This document shows positions 1-9,103 of a stretch of DNA of 24,592 nucleotides, one piece after another. The stretch covers positions 1 to 24,592 of the forward strand of contig JAKFER010000026.1 of the NCBI GenBank assembly GCA_036675565.1, given 5' to 3'. This DNA is from JACCYQ01 sp036675565 (GTDB taxonomy: Bacteria; Bacteroidota; Bacteroidia; Chitinophagales; Chitinophagaceae). The notes under the pieces were generated by a model, which ran no database searches, had not been told where the DNA came from, and saw nothing but the letters and a program-made list of their open reading frames with translations. A program made the position numbers and the translations under genes. How positions within the stretch are numbered: position 1 is the first letter of the stretch; every line of letters begins with the position of its first letter.

Positions 1-236
1 ATAATTATCCATTAAGAAAGAATGATTTTGCGTTGAGATTTTTTAATAAAAACTTGAGCTGGAATTGTCTTTTTTTATGGTCAATATGCCTGTTGGTTAA
101 ATTGCCGGGTTTATCTTATAGTAAACTTCCTATGTGTTGTTCAGGGTTGATACCCGATTTTACGAAATAGATTCTAATCAATTGCATTTGAAGAAGTTAA
201 TTTCTATTTTACACCCATAATCTAATATCCAAACCT
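1..236. other. Gene-free lead-in upstream of the first + strand gene
   Basis: AT-rich stretch in which I see no credible coding frame, RNA gene or strong hairpin with a T-run. It presumably holds the 5' untranslated region and promoter of the secreted-protein gene that starts at 237. No clean TTTG-N(17-23)-TAnnTTTG promoter was found; the closest -7-like string is GCATTTG near 183-189, which lacks the conserved TA. Confidence 0.5.
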
Positions 237-1640
237 ATGAAATATATTAAGCTGTTAGTGTATTTCTGCATCATCCTGCCGGTCATTTCTTTCTCACAGG
301 GAAGTACCTGTTCCAATCCGCAAGTTTTACAAATGGACGGCGTTTGCAGAAATTTCAATACATCATCATCAACCGGGGGAAATCTTTTATGTACAGACAT
401 CGGGAATACACCAATAACCTGGTTTTCATTTACTACCAATTCAACACCTGATAATGTGCTGATCAATATAACTGATCCCAGCGGACAGCCAGCTGAAATA
501 ATGATGTATACCGCTTGCAACGGAAGCAACCCATATAATCTCGGCTCCAGTATGTGCTTTGAAGATGGTAACGGAATTTGGGCGCCTGAGGAATTATTTA
601 GTTTATCACCCAATACCACTTATATATTGCGGGTAAAAACCACGTCTGCAACAACGCTTACCATTTGTGCAAAAAATTATACGCCGGTAAATGATGATTG
701 TTCAGGAGCAATTTCAATATCAGATGTTCCAGTTACGGATAACAATGCAGCGCATAAAGCCGGCCCTGGTGTTTGGGCTTCTGATGTATGTGCAAGTACG
801 CTGGAAAATACCGCCTTTTATTCCTTTTACGTTTTAAATACAGGATCAACCATAGTCAATATCAGCAATATTTTATGTGATAATGGAAATGGCAATAACA
901 ACAGCGGCTTTCAAATTGGATTTTTTACAGGGAATTGTTCTGGTCTTATCCCATTTTATTGCACATCCGGATCAGGTTCTGTTGTGCAGGCTACTTCACC
1001 ACCTTTAAACGCGGGCACCAAAGTTACCCTGGCTATTGACGGATATGCCGGTTCCAACTGCCAATATGATATACAGGCAGTAAATGGTTTTGTACTGGCA
1101 ACAACTTTAAAAAAGTTTACCATATGGAAAAAGTCACAAAGCAATTTATTAACATGGAACCTTGAAAATGAAAAAAGTTCGATGAATATTGAAATTCAGC
1201 GATCCGAAGATGGGATCTCATTTAAAAATATAGCAACCCTTAAATCCAATCCGGGTAATGAAGTAATGAACAGTTTTGATTATAATGATGTTCAACCTTT
1301 TCCAGTTTCCTATTACAGGCTCCTGTTAACGGATGTTTCCGGCAAAATGGCTATGAGTGAAACAATAATGGTAAAGAGAATAAATGAAGAAACTTTAAAA
1401 TTGCATTTTTCAAATACAGTCAGATCGCAATTGATTGTAAAAATTGAATCGCCCATAAACACGAAATATGATGTGATTGTAACAGGCGCAAATGGGATTG
1501 TTTTTTACAAGGATGCATTGCATTGCCAGCAGGGAATTACATCTTATGTCAAAGATTTACACACATTGAGGCCAGGTAAATATTTCTTTACGATAAAAAA
1601 TGACCAGGAAATAAAAACGGAATCTTTCATTAAATTATAA
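237..1640 (+). CDS. Secreted protein with T9SS-type C-terminal tail
   Basis: A 467-residue protein of unknown function. Residues 1-20 form a clear signal peptide (MKYIKLLVYFCIILPVISFS, then Q). The body, about 21-290, is rich in Cys, Asn, Ser and Thr and appears to hold two beta-sandwich-like modules, each with a D/N-rich segment followed by a W/Y-F-S-F strand (TWFSFTT near 61, FYSFYV near 195). Residues about 295-380 resemble the fibronectin-like segment common in Bacteroidota exoproteins (IEIQRSEDG... then SYYRLLLTDVSGK). The last about 80 residues look like a type A T9SS sorting domain ending in LRPGKYFFTIKN...ESFIKL. Inferred to cross the inner membrane by Sec and the outer membrane by T9SS, remaining at the surface or released. 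No catalytic motif is recognisable. It converges on the large repeat protein at 1731-5849. Confidence 0.8.
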   Translation: MKYIKLLVYFCIILPVISFSQGSTCSNPQVLQMDGVCRNFNTSSSTGGNLLCTDIGNTPITWFSFTTNSTPDNVLINITDPSGQPAEIMMYTACNGSNPYNLGSSMCFEDGNGIWAPEELFSLSPNTTYILRVKTTSATTLTICAKNYTPVNDDCSGAISISDVPVTDNNAAHKAGPGVWASDVCASTLENTAFYSFYVLNTGSTIVNISNILCDNGNGNNNSGFQIGFFTGNCSGLIPFYCTSGSGSVVQATSPPLNAGTKVTLAIDGYAGSNCQYDIQAVNGFVLATTLKKFTIWKKSQSNLLTWNLENEKSSMNIEIQRSEDGISFKNIATLKSNPGNEVMNSFDYNDVQPFPVSYYRLLLTDVSGKMAMSETIMVKRINEETLKLHFSNTVRSQLIVKIESPINTKYDVIVTGANGIVFYKDALHCQQGITSYVKDLHTLRPGKYFFTIKNDQEIKTESFIKL

Positions 1641-1675
1641 ACTGCATTTACTTTCTTCCATTCATTCTGAAATAA

Positions 1676-1707
1676 AAATAAAAAAGGATGCTCTTTCGAG
1701 CATCCTT
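1676..1707 (-). terminator. Intrinsic terminator of the repeat-protein gene
   Basis: Perfect 10-bp inverted repeat (1684-1693 with 1698-1707, arm AAGGATGCTC) around a 4-nt loop. Read on the minus strand it is followed by a T-rich run, 24 nt after the stop codon at 1731. The T-run lies only on the minus-strand side, so it serves the minus-strand gene rather than the convergent + gene. Confidence 0.9.
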
Positions 1708-1730
1708 GATAACCTAATTATTAAATCTAC

Positions 1731-4700
1731 TTAATCTAAATTCAACAACTTACCTGAAGCCTGTTTATCATTGACTCTCATCAAATAGAACAGGTTCTCT
1801 CTTTGATTTGCAGGAACAGTGTAATCCACTACCTGGCTGCTGCCGGCATTCATAAATCCACGGAATGGTGTTGCCACTCTCTGTCCCATAGAATTATAAA
1901 TTTCCAATGCAGCTTGACCAGAAATAGTTGCTCTAAGTACAAACCTTACTCTGTCCGTATAAGGATTAGGGAAGGCCGTTACACTGACTGAATTTTCACT
2001 CAAAGATTCTGTTTCAGCTTTTGTAGTTGAAGGAACTGGGCAAGTTTCCCTGAATCCTACAAACAACCTGCATTCGTCAAATGCATTGTTGATTGCATCT
2101 GCAGCACCTGCGATTGAATTCAGATCAACACCTGTACCAGCAAGGCTTCCACCACCTAAGGCATAATTAGCTAACTGGAATAATCCGGCTACTGTAGCAG
2201 GGAAGTCCGATCCTGCCGGCCAGTTGGCTTGCTTTAATAAAGCTACCACCGCTGGATTGAGTTCATCGCAAGTATAACTATCTGGTACACCAACCGTACT
2301 TCCGCAAGATTCAGGTTCCTGGGTAACCAGGTATTTATTTACTGCACTATGTGTAGCAAAACTGAAGGATGCTAAATCATCATTGATACCCAGGTTCAAT
2401 CCAAGCGTAATGGTTTGAGCTAGAAGTGTATTATTGATCTTAGTATTTGGTCCTGCCTTCTTGGTATACAATGTTGCAAAAGATGGACTACTGATACCAA
2501 TGGCTGGGCCTGACAATGCATAGCTCTGGCCACCGCCTGGGAGATATTTAATTACCCAATCAGCATCTCCAGTTTCAATAGTAACTGATCTTGTACCTGA
2601 TCCAATCAGAATTGAACCACCCCAATTGCTGATACTTTGATTAATTAACTGGGTTGTAGAAAGTCCACCTGTTTCACCATCACATGCCTTACCACCAGCA
2701 TTACCGAAGTAACCTTGTGTATAAGTACAGAATAATTCAGGACAAACTCCAATAGTAACTAAAGCTATATCAGTTGCTGTGCATCCGTTGGCAGGATTAG
2801 TAACAGTCAATGTATAAGTACCTGCAGCATTCACTGTTGGTGTGGCTGTCAAGGCACCAGATACAATATTACCGCCATTGCTTGCAACCCAGCTAAATGT
2901 TGCACCGGCTGTTGTAGATGAACCACTTAACATTACAGTAGAATATCCACATGGGATTTCCTTGTCTGCCCCGGCATTTGCATTTGGAGGTGTGTTATTC
3001 AATGTTACCAATGCTACATCTGTTGCTGTACATCCATTAGCAGGATTTGTAACTGTTAATGTATAAGTACCCGCAGCATTCACTGTTGGCGTGGCTGTTA
3101 AGGCACCTCCTGTTATGTTACCACCATTGCTTGCAACCCAGCTAAATGTTGCACCTGCTGTTGTAGATGAACCACTCAACATGATTGATGTAACAGTACA
3201 GGTCAATTCTTTATCTGCCCCCGCATTCGCATTTGGTGGTGTGTTATTCAAGGTCACCAATGCTACATCTGTTGCTGTACATCCGTTGTCAAGATTTGTA
3301 ACGGTTAGAGTGTAAGTGCCCGCAGCATTCACTGTTGGTGTGGCTGTTAAGGCACCTGCTGTTATGTTACCACCATTGCTTGCAACCCAACTATATGAAT
3401 GATCAGGTGGAGATGGATTTAAAGAAGCAGCGAGTATAATTGATGTAGTAGTACAGGTCAGCTCTTTATCTGCCCCTGCATTTGCATTTGGCGTTGTGTT
3501 ATCCAATGTCACCAATGCTACATCCATTGCTGTACATCCGTTGCTTGGATCAGTTACAGTTAATGTATAAGTACCGGCAGCATTCACTGTTGGTGTGGCT
3601 GTTAAGGCACCTGCTGTTATATTACCACCATTGCTTGCAACCCAGCTAAATGTTGCCCCCACTGTTGTAGATGAACCACTCAACATGATTGATGTAATAG
3701 TACAGGTCAACTCTTTGTCTGCCCCTGCATTTGCATTTGGTGCTGTGTTATCCAAGGTCACCAATGCCACATCCATTGCTGTACATCCATTGCTTGGATC
3801 GGTTACAGTCAATGTATAAGTACCGGCAGCATTCACGGTTGGTGTGGCTGTTAAGGCACCTGCTGTTATGTTACCACCATTGCTTGCAACCCAGCTAAAT
3901 GTTGCACCCACTGTTGTGGATGAACCACTCAACATGATTGAAGTAGTAGTACAGGTCAGCTCTTTATCGGCACCTGCATTTGCATTTGGTGCTGTGTTAT
4001 CCAATGTTACCAAAGCTACATCAGTGGCTGTACATCCATTGCTTGGATCAGTTACCGTCAATGTATAAGTACCTGCAGCATTTACAGTTGGTGTGGCTGT
4101 TAAGGCACCTGCTGTTATGTTACCACCATTGCTTGCAACCCAGCTAAATGTTGCACCCACTGTTGTAGATGAACCACTCAACATGATTGATGTAACAGTA
4201 CAGGTCAACTCTTTATCTGCTCCTGCATTTGCATTTGGTGCTGTGTTATTCAAGGTCACTAATGCTACATCTGTTGCTGTACATCCATTGCTTGGATCAG
4301 TTACAGTTAATGTGTAAGTACCCGCAGCATTCACTGTTGGTGTGGCTGTTAAGGCACCTGCTGTTATGTTACCACCATTGCTTGCAACCCAGCTAAATGT
4401 TGCACCTGCTGTTGTAGATGAACCACTCAACATGATTGATGTAACAGTACAGGTCAATTCTTTATCTGCCCCTGCATTTGCATTTGGTGCTGTGTTATTC
4501 AATGTTACCAATGCTACATCTGTAGCTCTACATCCATCTGCGGTCACAGTTAAAGTATAAGTACCAGCAGCATTCACTGTTGGTGTGGCTGTTAAGGCAC
4601 CAGATACAATAAATCCGCCATTACTTGCAACCCAGCTAAAGGTTGCACCTGCTGTTGTGGATGAACCACTCAATTGAAGAGATGTCGTAGTGCAGGTCAA

Positions 4701-5849
4701 CACTTTATCTGCCCCAGCATTGGCATTTGGCGCCGGTGTTTCAATTACATCTACAGATTCAGAAATTGTTTCACACAAAGAAATGGTATTAATATTTACA
4801 GCCCTTACCCTATATGTACCTGCTTCCAGTCCATTAAAGGTTAGCGTACTACCATTACCTAATGAATTTGCAACCGGATCCCAGTCACCGCCATTTTCAA
4901 TCTCTAAATAATACCTGACACTGGCAGAACTATTAGCAACAGAAACAGTTCCAGGTCCTGAACCAGCACAAAAAGAACTACCTGTAACTTCTGGCTCTTC
5001 AGGTAATGAGTTTATGTTACCAAATACCAAATCTCCATTAGCAGAAGTAGGAGATGGAGACTGGCTTGTTTTGAAGATAAAATTGGCAAAACATTCATTT
5101 ATTGCCAGGCTGTATTGAGTATAAGCTTCTTCTAGTAAACATAGATCAATCCGACCTTCATAAAAACTACCAGTGGGGTAAATACCTGCAGCTGCAGTTT
5201 TACTATCATAATCCCAACCACATGGTACTGCTTGATCTGATGAATTAACCGTTCCACTGGCGATGCTTTCTTTTGAAGCATCTAATGCTGTATCAAAAAG
5301 AAGAACCAATTCTCCACCAGTCCAGATATAAACTTTTGTAGTTTGTTCACCACCACCATTGGTAAACTTACTGGTGATTAATATATCACCTTCCTGGTGA
5401 GTTCCATTAAAAGAGCCGTCCGGATTAAGGCTTACATCAGGGTTTTTAAAAAGCCATAAACCTAAGTCAGCATCTCCATCAACTGCATATCGGTCTGCAA
5501 AGAAATAAACGGTGCATCCGTCAACCACCAAACCTACATTTCCAAGATCTGTTTTGTCTGAGATAACACCTAAACCCCAAACCCAATCCGGAATATCCAA
5601 TACATCTGAGGTACCTTCTGTAAATTCAGTGTCGTCATTGCCGCCATTTAATATATCGCGTACATGCAGGTTTGGTTTTGCCCCTCCAATTACCGAACAC
5701 CAGTCACCAGGTTGGCCATTAACAGTGATCTGCGCATTCAGGTCTGGAGTTAAAAATGTTAGCAGGAAAAGGACAAGAAATGTCTTGAAGCCCCCTGCAA
5801 TGAATGTTCGCCAGTTTAATTGGCTACATCGCTGAGTAAAAGTCTTCAT
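1731..5849 (-). CDS. Large secreted repeat protein with T9SS sorting domain (SprB/adhesin-like)
   Basis: A 1372-residue exported protein. Residues 1-39 are a long signal peptide with hydrophobic core FLVLFLLTFL ending at NA before Q. Residues about 40-285 form an N-terminal module of unknown function (starting ITVNGQPGDW) with aromatic and acidic residues typical of beta-sandwich substrate-binding modules. Residues about 290-371 look Ig-like. Residues about 372-1033 are eight tandem Ig/PKD-like repeats of about 83 residues, each carrying NANAGADK, LTCT, SWVASNGG and AAGTYTLTV. Residues about 1035-1285 are a unique Cys-containing region. The tail from about 1290 (VTAFPNPYTDRVRF ... LFYLMRV) is a type A T9SS sorting domain. 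Likely a cell-surface adhesin or gliding-associated protein resembling SprB in architecture; that role is an inference. Monocistronic, with its own terminator at 1676-1707. Confidence 0.85.
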   Translation of the reverse strand: MKTFTQRCSQLNWRTFIAGGFKTFLVLFLLTFLTPDLNAQITVNGQPGDWCSVIGGAKPNLHVRDILNGGNDDTEFTEGTSDVLDIPDWVWGLGVISDKTDLGNVGLVVDGCTVYFFADRYAVDGDADLGLWLFKNPDVSLNPDGSFNGTHQEGDILITSKFTNGGGEQTTKVYIWTGGELVLLFDTALDASKESIASGTVNSSDQAVPCGWDYDSKTAAAGIYPTGSFYEGRIDLCLLEEAYTQYSLAINECFANFIFKTSQSPSPTSANGDLVFGNINSLPEEPEVTGSSFCAGSGPGTVSVANSSASVRYYLEIENGGDWDPVANSLGNGSTLTFNGLEAGTYRVRAVNINTISLCETISESVDVIETPAPNANAGADKVLTCTTTSLQLSGSSTTAGATFSWVASNGGFIVSGALTATPTVNAAGTYTLTVTADGCRATDVALVTLNNTAPNANAGADKELTCTVTSIMLSGSSTTAGATFSWVASNGGNITAGALTATPTVNAAGTYTLTVTDPSNGCTATDVALVTLNNTAPNANAGADKELTCTVTSIMLSGSSTTVGATFSWVASNGGNITAGALTATPTVNAAGTYTLTVTDPSNGCTATDVALVTLDNTAPNANAGADKELTCTTTSIMLSGSSTTVGATFSWVASNGGNITAGALTATPTVNAAGTYTLTVTDPSNGCTAMDVALVTLDNTAPNANAGADKELTCTITSIMLSGSSTTVGATFSWVASNGGNITAGALTATPTVNAAGTYTLTVTDPSNGCTAMDVALVTLDNTTPNANAGADKELTCTTTSIILAASLNPSPPDHSYSWVASNGGNITAGALTATPTVNAAGTYTLTVTNLDNGCTATDVALVTLNNTPPNANAGADKELTCTVTSIMLSGSSTTAGATFSWVASNGGNITGGALTATPTVNAAGTYTLTVTNPANGCTATDVALVTLNNTPPNANAGADKEIPCGYSTVMLSGSSTTAGATFSWVASNGGNIVSGALTATPTVNAAGTYTLTVTNPANGCTATDIALVTIGVCPELFCTYTQGYFGNAGGKACDGETGGLSTTQLINQSISNWGGSILIGSGTRSVTIETGDADWVIKYLPGGGQSYALSGPAIGISSPSFATLYTKKAGPNTKINNTLLAQTITLGLNLGINDDLASFSFATHSAVNKYLVTQEPESCGSTVGVPDSYTCDELNPAVVALLKQANWPAGSDFPATVAGLFQLANYALGGGSLAGTGVDLNSIAGAADAINNAFDECRLFVGFRETCPVPSTTKAETESLSENSVSVTAFPNPYTDRVRFVLRATISGQAALEIYNSMGQRVATPFRGFMNAGSSQVVDYTVPANQRENLFYLMRVNDKQASGKLLNLD
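2751..4736 (-). repeat. Eight tandem 243-255 bp coding repeats
   Basis: In-frame tandem array inside the large secreted protein. The base unit is 249 bp (83 codons). The first unit in protein order lacks two codons (about 243 bp). The sixth has two extra codons and a divergent centre (LNPSPPDHSYSW instead of the STTAGATFSW type). The eighth has EIPCGYSTVM in place of ELTCTVTSIM. Units 2-5 and 7 are almost identical at the DNA level, which indicates recent duplication or gene conversion. The reverse frame stays open across most units, producing several 74-codon shadow frames that are not genes. Confidence 0.95.
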
Positions 5850-6432
5850 AATTGTTTTTTTAATTTTTGTGGAGAAAATGTTGCTTAATACTTTACCTGG
5901 AACTGATTAATTCCAGGAGGATTAAATAGGATCATACAGATACTGAATTCAATCGATTAACAATACCTAATGCAGGGCAGCACACCTTTCATTAGATGAC
6001 TGCGTTGCCGGACAAACCTGGTCATGATTAAAAATTTTGATTAAAAAATATTTCTGAAATGGCTTATAACCAGATACAGGATTTGGGGCTATGCATAGGA
6101 AGAAAACCTACTAACCAGCAGTGTAACAGAAAGCATTAACCAGGAAGTTGATTCAGAGGGAAGGAAATAGTTATTTTAAATTTTCTATGCTGATAATTGC
6201 ACCAACATAAAAAACATATAGCCATACAAATAAGCACGGCTACTAAACAGCATAAAAAATTATCTTAACCAGAGGAGTTGTTTCAGGGGGTTGGTGGGAT
6301 GAATCTCTTGGTGTCTTTTATAAATAGAAGGAGTTTTCAGGGGCGAATGGTACAACTAATATAGACACAAAAATGATAGGTTAAAAATATTTTTTTAACG
6401 AATTTTCAATTCTCTAATTATCAGGGTTGAGC
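5850..6432. other. Gene-free region between the operon terminator and the repeat-protein gene
   Basis: About 580 bp without a credible gene. It should contain the promoter and leader of the repeat-protein gene, which starts at 5849 on the minus strand, but I found no perfect TAnnTTTG element. Seen directly: a 7-bp inverted repeat (CCTGGAA 5896-5902 with TTCCAGG 5911-5917) about 50 nt upstream of that start; four copies of TAACCAG on + at 6067, 6112, 6137 and 6266; and two near-identical AGGAGTT..TTCAGGGG strings at 6273-6289 and 6329-6343, with a looser third copy at about 6142-6160. Confidence 0.6.
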
Positions 6433-6466
6433 AAAAAAAATCCCGATGCAATATGCCCGGGATTTT
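6433..6466 (-). terminator. Terminator at the end of the trp-his-tlpA operon
   Basis: Inverted repeat AAAATCCCG (6437-6445) with CGGGATTTT (6458-6466). On the minus strand it is followed by an uninterrupted eight-T run (6440-6433, partly shared with the stem). It lies 23 nt after the stop codon of the thioredoxin-like gene and is the only convincing terminator seen between trpE and this point, which supports one long transcription unit. Confidence 0.9.
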
Positions 6467-6489
6467 AAAAAATGTAAATAAATACGGTT

Positions 6490-7656
6490 TTAATTTTTAG
6501 CATTAGCACCACAACCACCCAACACTTCGCAAAGTTTATGCTTCAGGTCAGGTCCTCTTAAATTACGGGCAATCACCCTGCCTTCGGGATCAACCAAAAT
6601 ATTAAATGGAATGCCACTTACCCTGTATAACTGGGCCGCTTCATTTTGCCAGAATTTTAAATCACTCACATTGGTCCACGTGAGTTTATCCTGCTCAATG
6701 GCTTTAAGCCAATTTTCTTTTTGCCCGGGACGATCAAGCGAGACACCCAATACGGTAAAATTGCGGTCCTTAAATTTATTGTAGTTTTCTACTACATTGG
6801 GATTTTCAATCCGGCAGGGCCTGCACCAACTGGCCCAGAAATCAACCAAAACATATTTACCCCTGAAGGATGACAATGAAACAGGATTTCCATTTACATC
6901 TGGCTGGGTAAAATCCATTGCAAGACTTCCAACCTGCCCTGCCCTGCTGCTAATAATATGTTGCTGCAAACTGGCACCGATCCTTGATTGTTGCATAGCC
7001 GGCGTCAATTTAGCAAACCTGTTTTCGAGCAGCGTTGCATCATCATTCATTTGTAATGTGATCACCAGCAAAAAAGGTGATACATAGGAGTCTGGGTTTT
7101 CAGTTACAAATGCATCGATAGATGATTGCACCAAATAAACAATAGAATCATATTTTAATTTCAGACTGTCTCTTACCACTGCATTTGGTTCCTTATTTAT
7201 TTGCGCACCAACAGCACTCATTTCACCAACCAGCGGATCAAATGTTTTTTTAAAATCCAGGAAGTCATCATGGGTTGAAGAACCTTTAACCTGCAGATTC
7301 TTCAGGTCCTGTTTCTTTCCTTCAATTCCAATATTGCTGTTATTCAGAAAAATATACTGCGGTTGCGCATTACCCAAAACCAAAAAAAACAAACCCGGCT
7401 CTTCAACATTCCCCTTCAACATAAACTTACCTTTTACGGCTTTGCCGGTGGCAATGGGCTGAGGTTCGTTTTGCGTGGTAATGATCTTTACTTCTGCACC
7501 TTCTTCTAAACCGGAAACATTACCTAAAATGGTGAAACCTGGTGTTTGTGAAAATGCCGCGAATGGGAAAAATAATAAAACGATAAAAGCAAGTTTCCAG
7601 TTAACGGTGGTCGTGGCGGTCTTTGAGTATGCGGATAACTTCATCGAGAGATGCAT
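6490..7656 (-). CDS. TlpA/ResA-like thiol-disulfide oxidoreductase with DUF4369-type N-terminal domain
   Basis: A 388-residue exported thioredoxin-fold protein. The hydrophobic segment at about 21-36 (KLAFIVLLFFPFAAFS, then Q) is a signal peptide. About 38-130 resembles the DUF4369 beta domain found in Bacteroidota TlpA proteins. About 130-240 is a helical linker. About 243-385 is an AhpC/TSA-TlpA thioredoxin domain with active-site WCRPC (C278, C281) and a cis-Pro segment SGIPFN. Expected to reduce or shuffle disulfides in the periplasm. Its start lies inside hisIE: 56 nt of overlap from this ATG, 44 nt from the alternative ATG at 7644. No start outside hisIE could keep the signal peptide. 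It is the last gene of the operon; no direct role in histidine synthesis is known, so co-transcription looks positional. Confidence 0.85.
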   Translation of the reverse strand: MHLSMKLSAYSKTATTTVNWKLAFIVLLFFPFAAFSQTPGFTILGNVSGLEEGAEVKIITTQNEPQPIATGKAVKGKFMLKGNVEEPGLFFLVLGNAQPQYIFLNNSNIGIEGKKQDLKNLQVKGSSTHDDFLDFKKTFDPLVGEMSAVGAQINKEPNAVVRDSLKLKYDSIVYLVQSSIDAFVTENPDSYVSPFLLVITLQMNDDATLLENRFAKLTPAMQQSRIGASLQQHIISSRAGQVGSLAMDFTQPDVNGNPVSLSSFRGKYVLVDFWASWCRPCRIENPNVVENYNKFKDRNFTVLGVSLDRPGQKENWLKAIEQDKLTWTNVSDLKFWQNEAAQLYRVSGIPFNILVDPEGRVIARNLRGPDLKHKLCEVLGGCGANAKN

Positions 7657-8200
7657 TTTTTGATTGTAACAAAATTAAATAATGAAACAACAAATCCGCA
7701 GCTTCATTCAAAAAAAGGTCTTTATTAACATCTTTAGCCTCGATAACGAGTTCAACGGCCTCTTCTCCAACCTTTTGTGCAATTTTATTCAGCCCTTTTT
7801 GAAAAAGTTTATACACATAGGAATTCTCATCATGACTATTCCGCCTGAGTGCAATGATCTCTTCCAGGTAAAGTAAAAAATTCTCGGTATGATTTCTTTC
7901 ACTCCAACAGGTATCAGACCCCGTATGGCAAACGGGACCAAGAGGTTCGGCCCTGATCAGCAAACTGTCATTGTCACAATCCGTAAGTATTTGTTTCAGT
8001 TTTAAAAAATTACCACTCTCCTCCCCTTTGGTCCAGATCCCTTTTTTAGAACGACTGTAAAATGTAACCTGGCCGGTTTGCTCCGTTATTTTTAATGCTT
8101 CTTCATTCATGAAACCAAGCATCAGCACTTTTTGGGTTTTAAAATCCTGGATAATGGCCGGGACCAAACCATCCGCATATTTTTTAAAATCGGGTTTCAT
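7601..8200 (-). CDS. hisIE: Bifunctional phosphoribosyl-AMP cyclohydrolase / phosphoribosyl-ATP pyrophosphatase HisIE
   Basis: Catalyses steps 2 and 3 of histidine synthesis: HisE hydrolyses phosphoribosyl-ATP to phosphoribosyl-AMP, and HisI opens the adenine ring to give ProFAR. The 199-residue length matches the fused form. The HisI part (about 1-104) shows GFMNEEAL, FYSRSKKGIWTKGE..G and the metal-binding residues D74, D76, D78 with C75, C91 and C98 (DCDND, then GPVCHTGSDTCW). The HisE part (about 106-199) shows KIAQKVGEEAVELVIEA and the NEAADLLFHYLILL helix of the MazG-like fold. It follows hisF after 75 nt, and its 3' end overlaps the thioredoxin-like gene. Confidence 0.97.
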   Translation of the reverse strand: MKPDFKKYADGLVPAIIQDFKTQKVLMLGFMNEEALKITEQTGQVTFYSRSKKGIWTKGEESGNFLKLKQILTDCDNDSLLIRAEPLGPVCHTGSDTCWSERNHTENFLLYLEEIIALRRNSHDENSYVYKLFQKGLNKIAQKVGEEAVELVIEAKDVNKDLFLNEAADLLFHYLILLQSKNASLDEVIRILKDRHDHR

Positions 8201-8275
8201 AAAATGTATTTATTGTTGAAGGCATTAACTTAAATCTGTTATAACGGGAACAGAACCCTTATTTTTAAAATCAAC

Positions 8276-9079
8276 TTAGATCCTTACCGTAATATTTTTC
8301 TTTTTCAAATATCGCTTTAACGCAGGAATACCTATTTCCTTAAAATGAAAAATACTGGCAGCCAAAGCGGCATCCGCTTTCCCCTGTTCAAATACATCTG
8401 AAAAATGTTCCATTTTACCCGCACCACCACTCGCAATGATCGGTATAGGCAACAGTTCAGAAAGTTGTCTTGTAATATCAATAGCGAAACCCTGCTTAGT
8501 ACCATCATGATTCATGGAGGTCAGTAAGATTTCACCTGCTCCGAGTGCTGTCACCTGTTTTGCCCAGTCTATACAACGCATACCTGTAGGTGTTCTTCCG
8601 CCATTTAAATAAACATACCATTCACCATCTTCTTCTTTTTTAGTATCAATGGCTAAAACAATACATTGACTCCCGAATTGCAAAGCCATCTCTTTTATCA
8701 ATTGCGGATTTTTAAATGCCGCCGTATTGACTGATATTTTATCCGCTCCATTTTGCAATAACACACGTACATCATCAACCGAAGAAATTCCACCGCCAAC
8801 CGTAAAAGGAATATTGATGCGGTGTGCCATGCGATTGACCAGTAAGCTTAAGGTTTTTCTTTTTTCAACAGTTGCTGTTATATCCAGGAAAACCAGTTCG
8901 TCGGCACCTTCCCGTGCATACAAGGCAGCCAGTTCTACAGGATCGCCAGCATCCCTTAAATTTACAAAATGAGTACCCTTCACCGTTCTTCCGTCTTTGA
9001 TATCCAAACAGGGAATGATCCGCTTACAAAGCGGTGAAGTTTTTATTGCAGCTTCCACATTATTCAGATTATTTTCCAT
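8276..9079 (-). CDS. hisF: Imidazole glycerol phosphate synthase cyclase subunit HisF
   Basis: The (beta/alpha)8-barrel subunit that joins PRFAR with ammonia delivered by HisH to give imidazole glycerol phosphate plus AICAR. The catalytic aspartates are D26 (IPCLDIKDG) and D145 (VLAIDTKK); phosphate-binding loops are visible at PFTVGGGIS and IIASGGAG. The 267-residue length exceeds the usual about 250 because of a 15-residue N-terminal extension before CKRIIPCLD. The loop normally written TS(I/M)DRDGTK reads TSMNHDGTK here, so the usual Asp before the basic residue is Asn190. A 187-nt gap separates it from hisA, unusually large for this operon, and a possible internal promoter lies in it. Confidence 0.97.
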   Translation of the reverse strand: MENNLNNVEAAIKTSPLCKRIIPCLDIKDGRTVKGTHFVNLRDAGDPVELAALYAREGADELVFLDITATVEKRKTLSLLVNRMAHRINIPFTVGGGISSVDDVRVLLQNGADKISVNTAAFKNPQLIKEMALQFGSQCIVLAIDTKKEEDGEWYVYLNGGRTPTGMRCIDWAKQVTALGAGEILLTSMNHDGTKQGFAIDITRQLSELLPIPIIASGGAGKMEHFSDVFEQGKADAALAASIFHFKEIGIPALKRYLKKKNITVRI

Positions 9080-9103
9080 GCTAAAAATTAATTTCCCTCA
9101 TAT

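Noticed and set aside
2842..4560. Series of about 74-codon + strand frames at regular spacing
   Set aside because: They are reverse-strand shadows of the tandem repeats in the large secreted protein; their near-identity comes from the repeat unit and they have no start context or family resemblance.
2751..4736. Regular repeats considered as a CRISPR-like array
   Set aside because: Unit of about 249 bp is fully coding and in frame, without short repeat/spacer alternation.
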